Source: JAGVSR01 sp963778225
Lineage (GTDB): Bacteria > Pseudomonadota > Alphaproteobacteria > Rhizobiales > Hyphomicrobiaceae
Direction: 5' to 3'
Length of the DNA: 64,000 bases
Assembly: GCA_963778225.1 (NCBI GenBank)
Contig: CAVZTR010000001.1
Span: forward strand, 124,001-188,000
Shown here: piece after piece, positions 53,977 to 62,351 of the stretch
How positions within the stretch are numbered: position 1 is the first letter of the stretch
Layout: every line of letters begins with the position of its first letter
The notes under the pieces: model-generated
What the model saw: the letters and a program-made list of their open reading frames with translations, nothing else
What the model was told of the DNA's origin: nothing
Databases searched by the model: none
Position numbers and translations under genes: made by a program

Positions 53977-55446
53977 ATGACCACGCGTCTCAGCCGATTG
54001 TTCACTCTGGCCGTTCCGGTCGCGCTCGCGCTCGGCGGTGTCATCTGGTCTCTCAACCTTGGTGCACCCTCCAAGCCAGCGTTCGAGTACGAGACGGTGG
54101 CGGTAGAGAAAGGAACCATCCGGCGGATCGTTTCGACATCGGGGCCGGTGCGCGCGCTCGTCACGGTCAGTGTTGGTTCATATCTTTCGGGTCCGGTCGA
54201 TAGCGTGAATGTCGATTTCAATTCCGAAGTGAAGCCGGGCGATGTGCTGGCGAAGCTCGACCGGCGGACGTTCGCGGCAAAGGTGGCCGAGGCGGAAGCG
54301 AACCTGCTCGCCGCGCAAGCCGCGCTCACCAATCAGAAAGCAGCCAGGATCAAAGCGGATGCCGTGCTCGTCAATGCCGAGCGGACGATCGAGCGGCAGC
54401 GATCGCTGGCTGAGAAGAGATTTGCCAGTGAGCAGGCGCTCGATAATGCCATCCGCGACCGGGATGTGGCGAAAGCCGAAATCGAGGTCGTGAACTCATT
54501 GATCGAGACGGCGGAGGCGCAGATCGTGCAGCGCAAGGCCGCGCTCGACAGCGCGCGCGTTGATCTGGAGCGTTCGGAGATCAAGTCGCCGATCAGCGGC
54601 ACCGTGATTTCGCGCTCGGTCGATCCGGGGCAGACGGTGGCTTCCAGCTTCCAGGCGCCGGAATTGTTCAAGATCGCGCAGGATCTATCGCGCATCCGCA
54701 TCGAAGCGCAGGTGAACGAGGCCGATGTCGGATCGATTGCGGAAGGCAACCCGGTGACGTTCACGGTCGATGCCTATCCGGACCGGGAATTCGAAGGGCG
54801 CGTGACGCAGATCCGTCTGGCGGCCACGGAGATCAACAACGTCGTGACGTACACCGTGATCATCGAAGCGAAGAACGAAGATCGTCGGCTGTTTCCGGGC
54901 ATGACGGCGAACGTGCGCATCGAGAGTGCGCGGCGGGACGATGTGATGCGCGTTTCCAACGACGCACTGCGCTTCCGTCCGCGCGACGGGCAGGGGGCCG
55001 CGGAGGCGCGTTCAGCGGACGCAGCCAATCGCTCCGAACGCACGGTCGAGCGGCTCAAGGGTGAACTGGATCTGACGTCGGCGCAGGTGGAGGCGCTGCG
55101 CGGCGAGATACAGGCGATCGCGGCGGAGACGAAGGCGTCCGCACAGAGCGGCGGATTTGGTCCTTCGTCATTCGATCCGTCCGCATTTCGCATGAAGCTC
55201 AACATGCGCATCGAACAGGCGCTCGTGCCGACGATGAGCGAGGATCAGCGCAAAACGTATGAGCGCTGGAAGAAGGGCCGTGAAACGACACGGTCGGCTG
55301 CGGTTTGGGTTTTGGACGGGCAGGGACAGCCGGAGCGACGCATGGCGCGCGTCGGGCTTGCCGACGACCAGTTCACGGAGATCGTCGGCGGTGACGTGAA
55401 GGACGGCGACAAGCTGATCGTGCGCGTGCGTGAGGCCAAGAAATGA
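53977..55446 (+). CDS. Periplasmic adaptor of a MacAB-type exporter (HlyD/RND-adaptor family)
   Basis: A membrane-fusion protein of 489 residues that links an inner-membrane ABC pump to an outer-membrane channel. One N-terminal helix is near residues 10-28 (FTLAVPVALALGGVIW). A lipoyl/barrel-sandwich half VNVDFNSEVKPGDVLAKLD leads into a coiled-coil hairpin at about 100-185 (AEAEANLLAAQAALTNQKA, RSLAEKRFASEQALDNAI). The second half is SPISGTVISRSVDPGQTV, followed by beta-barrel domains. An extra C-terminal segment with Ala/Glu-rich helices (about 345-400) is longer than in MacA. ATGA overlap with the next gene shows an operon. The substrate is unknown; an outer-membrane TolC is not in the window. 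Confidence 0.92.
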   Translation: MTTRLSRLFTLAVPVALALGGVIWSLNLGAPSKPAFEYETVAVEKGTIRRIVSTSGPVRALVTVSVGSYLSGPVDSVNVDFNSEVKPGDVLAKLDRRTFAAKVAEAEANLLAAQAALTNQKAARIKADAVLVNAERTIERQRSLAEKRFASEQALDNAIRDRDVAKAEIEVVNSLIETAEAQIVQRKAALDSARVDLERSEIKSPISGTVISRSVDPGQTVASSFQAPELFKIAQDLSRIRIEAQVNEADVGSIAEGNPVTFTVDAYPDREFEGRVTQIRLAATEINNVVTYTVIIEAKNEDRRLFPGMTANVRIESARRDDVMRVSNDALRFRPRDGQGAAEARSADAANRSERTVERLKGELDLTSAQVEALRGEIQAIAAETKASAQSGGFGPSSFDPSAFRMKLNMRIEQALVPTMSEDQRKTYERWKKGRETTRSAAVWVLDGQGQPERRMARVGLADDQFTEIVGGDVKDGDKLIVRVREAKK

Positions 55447-56186
55447 CCGTGGCAGCCGATGCGTCACGCGGACAAGGCCGGCCGATCATCACCGCGCATG
55501 AGGTGGAGAAGATCTACCGCATCGGCGATCAGGAGGTGCGTGCGCTCGATGGCGTGACGCTCGATATCGAGGACGGTGATTTCGTTGCGATCATGGGAGC
55601 GTCTGGATCGGGCAAGTCGACGATGATGAACCTGATCGGCGGGCTTGATACACCGACATCCGGGCACCTTGAAATCGATGGGCGCGATATCGGAAAGCTG
55701 TCGTCCGACGACTTGGCGGCCCTGCGCAACAAAACGTTGGGGTTCGTTTTCCAGCAATTCAACCTGCTGCCGCGAACGAAGGCGCTGCGCCAGGTGATGC
55801 TCCCGCTGCTCTATGCCCACCCGCGGCCCGCCGACATGGAAGCGGAAGCCCGACGCCGGCTCGAGCAGGTTGGACTTGGCAACCGCGTGGACCATCTGCC
55901 GCGTCAGCTTTCCGGCGGTCAGCAGCAGCGCGTCGCGATTGCACGCGCGCTCGTCAACAACCCGAAAATCCTGCTCGCGGATGAACCGACAGGCGCACTC
56001 GACAGCCGCACGTCGGCGGAGATCATGCGGCTGTTTTCGGATCTCAACGCGCAAGGCATCACGGTGATCGTCGTGACCCACGAGCCCGATATTGCAGAGT
56101 GGGCGCGGCGGCGGATCACCTTCCGCGACGGACGGGTCATCTCGGACGAGCGGCACATGCCGCGGATCAACGAGGCTGCACAATGA
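55443..56186 (+). CDS. ABC transporter ATP-binding protein (MacB/LolD-like)
   Basis: The cytoplasmic ATPase of the three-gene exporter, 247 residues. Walker A GASGSGKST is near residue 55, Q-loop FVFQQFNLLP near 100, signature LSGGQQQRVAIARAL near 155, Walker B ILLADEPTGALD near 178 and the switch His VTHEPDIA near 212. The sequence is closest in style to MacB/LolD/FtsE ATPases of mechanotransmission systems. Its ATG overlaps the adaptor stop and its own stop overlaps the permease start (ATGA both times), so all three are translationally coupled. Confidence 0.95.
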   Translation: MTVAADASRGQGRPIITAHEVEKIYRIGDQEVRALDGVTLDIEDGDFVAIMGASGSGKSTMMNLIGGLDTPTSGHLEIDGRDIGKLSSDDLAALRNKTLGFVFQQFNLLPRTKALRQVMLPLLYAHPRPADMEAEARRRLEQVGLGNRVDHLPRQLSGGQQQRVAIARALVNNPKILLADEPTGALDSRTSAEIMRLFSDLNAQGITVIVVTHEPDIAEWARRRITFRDGRVISDERHMPRINEAAQ

Positions 56187-57415
56187 CGGTGCTCGACAGT
56201 CTGGTGGTGGCGCTGACGGCGCTGCGTTCCAATCTGCTGCGTTCGATCCTGACGACGCTCGGCATCGTGATCGGTGTGGCGTCCGTGATCATTCTCGTTG
56301 CCGTGGGCAACGGCGCTGCTGGTGAAGTCAATCGCCAGATCACCGCGCTGGGAACGAATATGCTCGTCATTTTTCCCGACGCTATGCGCGTGATGGGGCG
56401 CTCGAGCGCGGCCGGTACGGCGCTGCCGTTGTCAGAAGGTGACCTCAGCGGGCTCAGAGACAAAATCCAAGGTGTGATCGGGATCTCGGGACAGCTCGAT
56501 GAATCGGCACCCGTCGTGCGCGGCAATCTCAATTGGACGACATCTGTCAGCGGCGTGCACGGCGAGTACACATTCGTGCGGGACTGGCCGTTGAGCGAGG
56601 GTCGCGAGATCAATGCGCAGGATGTGCGGACGGCGGCCCGGGTCGCGCTGATCGGACAGACGGTCGCCAAGCAACTTTTTCCAGGCGAGAATCCGCTGGG
56701 CGCGGAAGTCCGGATCAAGAACGTCCCGTTCCAGATCGTCGGTGTTCTATCGGTGAAGGGACAGTCGGCGATGGGGCGTGATCAGGATGACCTCATGCTC
56801 ATCCCCATCACCACCGCGCGCAATCGAGTGGTCGGCAAGAGCGATATCCAAGTGGATCAAGTCGGGCGGATTTACGTGAAGCTCGACGAGCAGACCGATA
56901 TCAAGACTGCGCAGGAAGAGATGGAGATCTTGTTGCGGCAGCGGCGGAAAAGCGGTCCCAACAACGAGGACACGTTCTCCGTCCGAAACATGGCCGAGTT
57001 CATGCGTGCGCGCACGGAAGTTCTTTCCACGCTCAGTTATCTCCTGGGCGCGACCTCGGCGATTTCTCTTATCGTCGGCGGCATCGGCATCATGAATATC
57101 ATGCTTGTGTCGGTGACGGAGCGCACGCGCGAGATTGGTCTTCGGATGGCGGTGGGCGGCCGCAAACGCGATATCATGCTGCAATTTCTGGTCGAGGCGG
57201 TGACGCTGTGCCTGCTCGGCGGTCTGATCGGGATTGCGCTGGGTATTGGAATCGCCTGGCTCGTCGCCTATCTCGCAAGCTGGCCGGTGGCTGTCAGCCC
57301 CGCCGTTATCGGCGGCGCCATGGGGGCTGCGGCATTGACCGGGATCGTTTTTGGATTTTTTCCTGCCCGGCGGGCTGCCGGTTTGAACCCGATCGACGCG
57401 CTGCGGAGCGAATAG
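56183..57415 (+). CDS. ABC transporter permease (MacB-type, FtsX fold)
   Basis: A 410-residue inner-membrane permease. One helix is near residue 20-42 (SILTTLGIVIGVASVIILVAVG), a periplasmic MacB_PCD-type domain spans about 45-280, and three helices (about 290-315, 345-370, 378-400) carry the FtsX-like domain with LMVSVTERTREIGLRMAVGGR-like sequence and end FFPARRAAGLNPIDALRSE. In E. coli MacB, permease and ATPase are one chain; here they are separate genes, as in many alphaproteobacteria. Macrolide, peptide or lipoprotein export are family possibilities and none is favoured by the sequence. Confidence 0.93.
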   Translation: MTVLDSLVVALTALRSNLLRSILTTLGIVIGVASVIILVAVGNGAAGEVNRQITALGTNMLVIFPDAMRVMGRSSAAGTALPLSEGDLSGLRDKIQGVIGISGQLDESAPVVRGNLNWTTSVSGVHGEYTFVRDWPLSEGREINAQDVRTAARVALIGQTVAKQLFPGENPLGAEVRIKNVPFQIVGVLSVKGQSAMGRDQDDLMLIPITTARNRVVGKSDIQVDQVGRIYVKLDEQTDIKTAQEEMEILLRQRRKSGPNNEDTFSVRNMAEFMRARTEVLSTLSYLLGATSAISLIVGGIGIMNIMLVSVTERTREIGLRMAVGGRKRDIMLQFLVEAVTLCLLGGLIGIALGIGIAWLVAYLASWPVAVSPAVIGGAMGAAALTGIVFGFFPARRAAGLNPIDALRSE

Positions 57416-57655
57416 ATCATAAAATTAAGCGGTTCGTGTTGCTTACGTCGGCTTTATGCCATTTCGTTTAGCATCGAATTCAGAAACCTAATTGTTTGAT
57501 CAAACCGGCTTGCTAAATGCGTGTTAACTGATTATCGGCATTTGATGCGGCAAAAAAGGCTCAGACGGCGCTAGACCCAACTGATATGGGACCGCTATAA
57601 GTCGATCAACTCAAAAGACTTCGTAATTCTCGCGTAGCAAGACAAGGACTGCACC

Positions 57656-57976
57656 ATGGCTGCTGTAAACGTCGATCGGATGTCGTTGAAGGAAATCAAC
57701 GACCTTGAAGCCAAGATTGCGAAGGCGAAATCCGCCGCGCGCGAAAAGGCGAAATCCGATCTTAAAGATCGGATCGATCGTCTCGTCGAGGGTTCAGGCT
57801 TCACGGTCGCAGAACTGTATGGTTTTGCTGCTCGTGGACGGGGCCGTTCCAAATCGGCTGCCAAGTATGCCAACCCTGAGAATAAGACCGAAACCTGGAC
57901 GGGTCGCGGACGCAAGCCGAACTGGCTGGTGGCGCGATTGAAGAAGGGCGCCAAGATCGACGATTTCGCGATCTAA
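57656..57976 (+). CDS. H-NS family nucleoid-associated protein (HvrA-like)
   Basis: A 106-residue DNA-binding protein. A helical N-terminus for oligomerisation (VDRMSLKEINDLEAKIAKA, then basic residues to about 45) is followed by the C-terminal H-NS DNA-binding domain AKYANPENKTETWTGRGRKPNWL near residues 68-92. The last motif grips AT-rich minor grooves. Relatives such as HvrA in Rhodobacter regulate photosynthesis and nitrogen-fixation genes; here the targets are unknown. The AT-rich 240-base upstream region would suit autoregulation. A strong terminator follows. Confidence 0.94.
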   Translation: MAAVNVDRMSLKEINDLEAKIAKAKSAAREKAKSDLKDRIDRLVEGSGFTVAELYGFAARGRGRSKSAAKYANPENKTETWTGRGRKPNWLVARLKKGAKIDDFAI

Positions 57977-58019
57977 ATCGCAATCGTGTTTCTTGCCTTC
58001 GCGGGCGCATAACATTCCT

Positions 58020-58050
58020 ACGACTGCCGCAGCATCTGCGGCAGTCGTTT
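58020..58050 (+). terminator. Rho-independent terminator of the H-NS-like gene
   Basis: A perfect 13-bp stem ACGACTGCCGCAG (58020-58032)/CTGCGGCAGTCGT (58036-58048) with a 3-base loop, followed by TTGTGTTTT. It lies 43 bases past the stop. Confidence 0.92.
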
Positions 58051-58128
58051 GTGTTTTGTGGGCCCGTTGAACGCGGAGGGCGCGCACCCTACGTTTCTGT
58101 GATGCGTCATGGATACGAGGAGGCGGCG

Positions 58129-58311
58129 ATGCAGGCACTCGACGTTCAGGAGCAGGCGCGGCTCATGATGGCAGCGCACGGTGAAAAAGCGATTGTACAG
58201 GCTGCGCAGAACGCTTTGCGGCTCGAGGCGGAAGGGCGCGAGGACGAGGCGCGCGATTGGCGGCGTATAGAAGCCGCACTCGCGTTGATGGCTGGGCCGC
58301 GGGCGTCTTAG
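58129..58311 (+). CDS. Small hypothetical helical protein
   Basis: A 60-residue soluble product, all-helical by appearance (MQALDVQEQARLMMAAHG, KAIVQAAQNALRLEAEG, DEARDWRRIEAALALM) and highly charged. GAGGAGG 5 bases before ATG 58129 is a strong ribosome-binding site; an in-frame ATG at 58102 is a poorer start. I do not recognise a family, though similar short proteins occur in Rhizobiales. It is convergent with a small membrane-protein gene 8 bases away. Confidence 0.65.
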   Translation: MQALDVQEQARLMMAAHGEKAIVQAAQNALRLEAEGREDEARDWRRIEAALALMAGPRAS

Positions 58312-58319
58312 ACGCGCTG

Positions 58320-58577
58320 CTAGTCGCGGACGACGTAGATGCGTTCCCACACGAACAAGCAGACCGCATAGGCCGCCGCCAGGACGAGGAACGTGTCCGC
58401 GATCTGGCGCGGCTGCGCGTCGGCGAGGGCGAGCGTCTCGGGCGAATGGTGGGCGATCAGCGCGAGGGTGGCGAACAAAACGGTGAAGCCGCAGAAAACG
58501 ATTTGGATGAATTTTTGCGAGCGAAGCCGCAATTCACCGATCAACTCGTCTTCGGATTGCTCGTCATCAAAACGCAT
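58320..58577 (-). CDS. Small membrane protein
   Basis: An 85-residue protein with an acidic N-terminus (MRFDDEQSEDELIGELRLR) and two hydrophobic segments near residues 22-42 (KFIQIVFCGFTVLFATLALIA) and 60-80 (ADTFLVLAAAYAVCLFVWERI). No family is recognised. It reads in the same direction as the cca group but is 90 bases downstream of the cca stop, and may be the last gene of that transcript. Confidence 0.6.
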   Translation of the reverse strand: MRFDDEQSEDELIGELRLRSQKFIQIVFCGFTVLFATLALIAHHSPETLALADAQPRQIADTFLVLAAAYAVCLFVWERIYVVRD

Positions 58578-58667
58578 CGGGGGCCTGACGCACTACTCAC
58601 ATGTCCGGGCCGGCACGACCCGTCAGAACAACCATAACTGTGGCGCGATCTGCCGGGAAGCGCTGAT

Positions 58668-59930
58668 TTACTCATTTTTAAGGTTGATCAGCGCGGCGAG
58701 GCGTTGGCGAACAACGGCGGGATCAACAGGGAACCCGGCGGCGATCCACCAGTCTTCGAACTGCTCGAGGATGGCGCCCATTTGCGGGCCGGCGGGGACG
58801 CCGAGGGCGAGCAGGTCTTTGCCGCTGACAGGCAGCGTCGGCGCAATCCAACGATCTGCGAGCGCCAGCAGGTTTCGGCGGGCAGGATCGGATGGCGGGC
58901 TTGCGAGATCGCGCGCCCAGGTCAGGAGGACGCCGTCGCGGAATGTCTCGACGCCGTGACGGTAAATGAAGGACCTGGCTGCGTCGTCGGAGGCGGCGGG
59001 ATCGAACGTCAGATCGGGCAAGTTGAGATCGGAGATGCGGGCGGCTTCCGCGTTCGACAGCCGGAGCCGGTCGCGCAGGCGTGCGCCGGCATCGGGGGCA
59101 GCCAATGCGATGAGACGGCGGATGGGATCGGGGGGTAGGCCCAGGGCCCTTTCCAGCGCGGCGAGGCGCGCGAATGTGACGACGTCAGCGGGGGCTCCAA
59201 GGATACGGGTGAGGAGGCCCGCCTCGTCCATTTCCGAGACGACAATAGGCGCGTGGGGCGCGGCGAGGAGTTTCAAGAGTTCGGCGCGAATGCGCTCGGC
59301 GGAGATGAGGTCGAGGCCTTCTTGCGTGGTGGCGCAGGCTTCGTGGCCCTCGCGATCGATGGAGCCTTCCGCGTATTCGGCGGTGAAGCGGTAGAAACGC
59401 AGGATGCGAAGGTAATCTTCGGCGATGCGGTCTTCGGCGCGGCCGATGAAGCGGACGCGGTGGGCCGCGAGATCGTCAAGGCCGGACGTGTGATCGTAGA
59501 GACGGCCGGCTGCATCGCAATACAGAGCGTTGATCGTGAAGTCGCGGCGGTGCGCGTCGCTCGACCAATCCTCGGTGAAGGCGACGGTGGCGTGGCGTCC
59601 GTGTGTTTCCACGTCGCGGCGAAGCGTCGTCACCTCGAACGGCTGATGGCCGGCGACAACGGTGACGGTGCCGTGGCTGAGGCCGGTGGGGATCGCGCTG
59701 AGGCCGGCTGCCTGGGCGCGGGCCAGAACATCCTCCGGGCGAACGGTGGTGGCGATGTCGATATCGGTGACAGGGCGGCTCATCAGGGTGTTGCGAACCG
59801 CGCCGCCGACGATGCGCGCTTCGCCGCCACCGGCGGTGACGGCGGCGAGGACGCGCTGGGTTTCGGGCGCGCGCAGCCAGGACGCATCGGCGAGCCGGGG
59901 ATCAGGCGCTGGATTCGGGTCGACGGTCAC
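58668..59930 (-). CDS. cca: CCA tRNA nucleotidyltransferase / poly(A) polymerase family
   Basis: A class II nucleotidyltransferase of 420 residues that adds or repairs the CCA end of tRNAs. The catalytic head is EARIVGGAVRNTLMSRPVTDIDIATT near residues 36-61 (GG and DxD), followed by the RRDFTINALYCDAAGRLYDHTSGLDDLA block near 127-155 that sets nucleotide choice, then FYRFTAEYAEG and the helical body. tRNA-Pro in this window encodes its own CCA, so a repair role fits as well. It is the third gene of a unit with the Nudix and DUF6111 genes, 22 bases after the latter. Confidence 0.93.
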   Translation of the reverse strand: MTVDPNPAPDPRLADASWLRAPETQRVLAAVTAGGGEARIVGGAVRNTLMSRPVTDIDIATTVRPEDVLARAQAAGLSAIPTGLSHGTVTVVAGHQPFEVTTLRRDVETHGRHATVAFTEDWSSDAHRRDFTINALYCDAAGRLYDHTSGLDDLAAHRVRFIGRAEDRIAEDYLRILRFYRFTAEYAEGSIDREGHEACATTQEGLDLISAERIRAELLKLLAAPHAPIVVSEMDEAGLLTRILGAPADVVTFARLAALERALGLPPDPIRRLIALAAPDAGARLRDRLRLSNAEAARISDLNLPDLTFDPAASDDAARSFIYRHGVETFRDGVLLTWARDLASPPSDPARRNLLALADRWIAPTLPVSGKDLLALGVPAGPQMGAILEQFEDWWIAAGFPVDPAVVRQRLAALINLKNE

Positions 59931-59952
59931 GGGGCGCGCTTGCGATGTGGGC

Positions 59953-60243
59953 TCATTCGATGTGGCCGGGTTGGATCTTGCCGTCCTTCATGGAGGGCGG
60001 GGTGTAGTGCTGGCCCGGCTTGCCGCCGGAGGTGCTTCCAAAGAAGACGAGCGCCACCACGAGCAGGAGCGTGCCGGCAGCCGTCAGCCAGACGAGCGGT
60101 GCATCGTTGAGGAGCCCGGAGGCCTTGATGCGTCCGCCTTGTGTGCGATCCAGCGTCTCGGGACGCGCGATCAGAACCCATCCGATGTAAGCCAAGGTGG
60201 GCAGGAGGAAGAGGAGTATGTTTTCGATAACGACGCGGATCAT
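59953..60243 (-). CDS. DUF6111 family membrane protein
   Basis: A 96-residue two-helix membrane protein (VVIENILLFLLPTLAYIGWVLIA near 4-25, WLTAAGTLLLVVALVFFG near 52-69) with a soluble tail rich in Gly, Lys and Pro (GGKPGQHYTPPSMKDGKIQPG). The sequence and its position between a Nudix gene and cca match DUF6111, an alphaproteobacterial family of unknown role. It lies 21 bases after the Nudix stop and 22 before the cca start, so all three are likely co-transcribed. Confidence 0.85.
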   Translation of the reverse strand: MIRVVIENILLFLLPTLAYIGWVLIARPETLDRTQGGRIKASGLLNDAPLVWLTAAGTLLLVVALVFFGSTSGGKPGQHYTPPSMKDGKIQPGHIE

Positions 60244-60264
60244 GTGACCTTGTTCGGGCCCGCT

Positions 60265-60933
60265 TCACGGCGAGCCAAAGAGTTTATCGTGCATGTTTCG
60301 TAGAATACCCGCTGTCGCGCCCCAGATATAGCGCTCACCAAAGGGCATGGCGTAGAAGCGCCGGTCGCGGCCGCCGAGCGTGTGGGCATCAATGCGATGA
60401 TTGGCCGGGTCCATCAAGAACGCAAGCGGCACTTCAAACACGGCGGCGACTTCATTTGCATTCGGCACGACAACAAAGCCCGGGTGGACGAGCGCGACGA
60501 CGGGGGTGACGGCAAAGCCGGTTCCCGTGCGATAAACATCGAGAAAGCCGATCGGTTCGACGAAAGTGCGGGCCAAGCCGATTTCCTCTTCCGCTTCGCG
60601 CAGCGCGGTATCGACGGGGCCGGTATCGAGGGGATCGGGCTTGCCGCCGGGAAACGAAATCTGGCCGGCGTGGGCGGCGAGGTGGGGGGTGCGCTGCGTC
60701 AGGAGAACGCAAAGATCGTCGCGCGCCACAATCGGTACGAGCACGGCAGCGGGGCGGGCGGCAGCATTTCCAGACCAATCAGCGAAGGCTGACGGATTGA
60801 GGTCGAAGTCGCTGGGCGGCGGGACTGAGCCCGCGTCATGCGTGGTAATCTGAGGCGCAGGGTGGAGGCGGCGGGCTGCCAGGGAGCGGAACGTCTCGAG
60901 CCGCAATGGACCTTCGTTTGAGAGTATGGCCAT
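60265..60933 (-). CDS. Nudix hydrolase, CoA pyrophosphatase type
   Basis: A 222-residue Nudix enzyme predicted to split coenzyme A into 3',5'-ADP and phosphopantetheine. The Nudix box is FPGGKPDPLDTGPVDTALREAEEEIGL near residues 95-121. The CoA-pyrophosphatase signature LLTQRTPHLAAHAGQISFPGG leads directly into it, which separates this group from general Nudix proteins. The N-terminal region is variable. It starts the transcriptional unit that continues with DUF6111 and cca. Confidence 0.93.
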   Translation of the reverse strand: MAILSNEGPLRLETFRSLAARRLHPAPQITTHDAGSVPPPSDFDLNPSAFADWSGNAAARPAAVLVPIVARDDLCVLLTQRTPHLAAHAGQISFPGGKPDPLDTGPVDTALREAEEEIGLARTFVEPIGFLDVYRTGTGFAVTPVVALVHPGFVVVPNANEVAAVFEVPLAFLMDPANHRIDAHTLGGRDRRFYAMPFGERYIWGATAGILRNMHDKLFGSP

Positions 60934-61071
60934 GTGAGTGAGGCTTGTCCGGTCGCATCAAGTGCCGAGCGTTAGGCTCTGCCGCATTTCGTGCGCCTTC
61001 GCATGGCCAAAATAAAGAGAATCATGCGCGCAGGCGTGATGAGGGCGGATGAATTATCTCATGGGACGGCA

Positions 61072-62289
61072 ATGATGGCGCGTGGCGGTTGGCGGTTTGT
61101 GCGGACGGGACTGATCCTTGCGATCATGGCCGCCATAGCCGTGCCTGTCGCCACGCCGGCGACCGCGACGCCGGAAGCTTCGTTCGCGGCAAGCCTCGGC
61201 GGGTCGGAGAGGCGCACGTTTGAGGCGTACATTGCAGCGCGTCGGTTCTACAACCTGACGCTGAACGAGTTCTGGAGCGAGGTCGAGGAGAAGCGGGCGG
61301 TCCGGCGCAAACGGCGCGCGGCTGATCAGCCGATCACGGCGAAGGACTATGCGAAGGGGTTTCCGCCGGATTATGCGGGTCCGAAATTGCCGGCCGATCT
61401 GGCCAAGCGCTGGGCAAAATTTCAGGAGGCGCAGGAAGAAAAGAAGCCGCCGCCAGAGCCGCGTCCGGGCGTTGAAGATTTTCTGGCGCATGCGCGCGAG
61501 CAATATGGCTTCGTGCCAGAGCGCATTCCGGAGCGGGAGTTCAAGCGCCGCTATGCGCGCGAGGCCCTGCGGGTGGGGCTGACGAAAGAGCAAGTCGTTC
61601 GCGTCTATGCGCTGGAGACGAGTGGTCTGGGCACCGCCGACATGGTGGCCGGAATTCATCCGATCACGAAGAAGGGCTCGCCGATATCGACGGCGATCGG
61701 TTACGCGCAGTTGCTGTCGGCCAATTCCACCAGCGAACTCGTCAAGCATGGGCCGGGCTTCATCGCGCGGCTGAAGCGCATGGCGGCCGGCGCGCGATCA
61801 CCAGACGCGGCCAAACGCTACGAGCGCAAGGCGCAGATCCTGACGCGCATGCTGGCGGTGGCGAAGTCGGTGCCGAACGAGTGGAGCCGGCATGTGGCGC
61901 TCGGCAGAACGGCGAAGGGTTACGGCATCCACGCGATCAACATCGATGGCGACATCGGTCCTTGGCTGCAGGTGTTGAAACTCGAGGGCTTGAAGGAACT
62001 CGCGGAGAAGAAGGGCCGGCCACGGCTCACGGGCGCGGAAATCGAATTGATGAACCTTGCCGGGCCCGCGACGGGTCTGGAGATGATGACGCCGGCGGGA
62101 CGCGCGGCGACGACGCCGAACTTTTTCGAGCGGTCCGCCTATGGGCGCAATACGATCGTGCGCGGCAAGACGGGCGCGGAACTGTTGAAGGCGCTTGATG
62201 TGCGGATGGACGACAACATCAAGAACGAGGGCGCGATCGTGTTCGCGCAAGTGTTCGATGAAGTGGCCATCGAGATGGCGCGGCAGTAG
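61072..62289 (+). CDS. Secreted lysozyme-fold-like protein (possible lytic transglycosylase)
   Basis: A 405-residue exported protein. A signal peptide (MMARGGWRFVRTGLILAIMAAIAVPVATPATA) is cleaved near residue 33. A charged linker follows, then a domain with YALETSGLGTADMVAGIHP and STAIGYAQLLSANSTSELVKHG near residues 180-235. The Glu in ETSG and the GYAQ step resemble the catalytic Glu and substrate strand of SLT/lysozyme folds. Peptidoglycan cleavage is inferred from that resemblance only. The double ATG at 61072/61075 follows GGGACGG; earlier in-frame starts back to 60991 would put extra basic residues before the signal. It is divergent from the Nudix gene. Confidence 0.72.
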   Translation: MMARGGWRFVRTGLILAIMAAIAVPVATPATATPEASFAASLGGSERRTFEAYIAARRFYNLTLNEFWSEVEEKRAVRRKRRAADQPITAKDYAKGFPPDYAGPKLPADLAKRWAKFQEAQEEKKPPPEPRPGVEDFLAHAREQYGFVPERIPEREFKRRYAREALRVGLTKEQVVRVYALETSGLGTADMVAGIHPITKKGSPISTAIGYAQLLSANSTSELVKHGPGFIARLKRMAAGARSPDAAKRYERKAQILTRMLAVAKSVPNEWSRHVALGRTAKGYGIHAINIDGDIGPWLQVLKLEGLKELAEKKGRPRLTGAEIELMNLAGPATGLEMMTPAGRAATTPNFFERSAYGRNTIVRGKTGAELLKALDVRMDDNIKNEGAIVFAQVFDEVAIEMARQ

Positions 62290-62351
62290 CAGAACCGGCA
62301 GCGTAGAATTGGCTGCCGGTTGGTGTCCTGAACTGACGGCTGCGCTTTTTG

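Noticed and set aside
53774..53980. A 68-residue open frame overlapping the adaptor start by ATGA
   Set aside because: The overlap suggests coupling, but there is no ribosome site, no signal or domain and unusual composition. Treated as chance.
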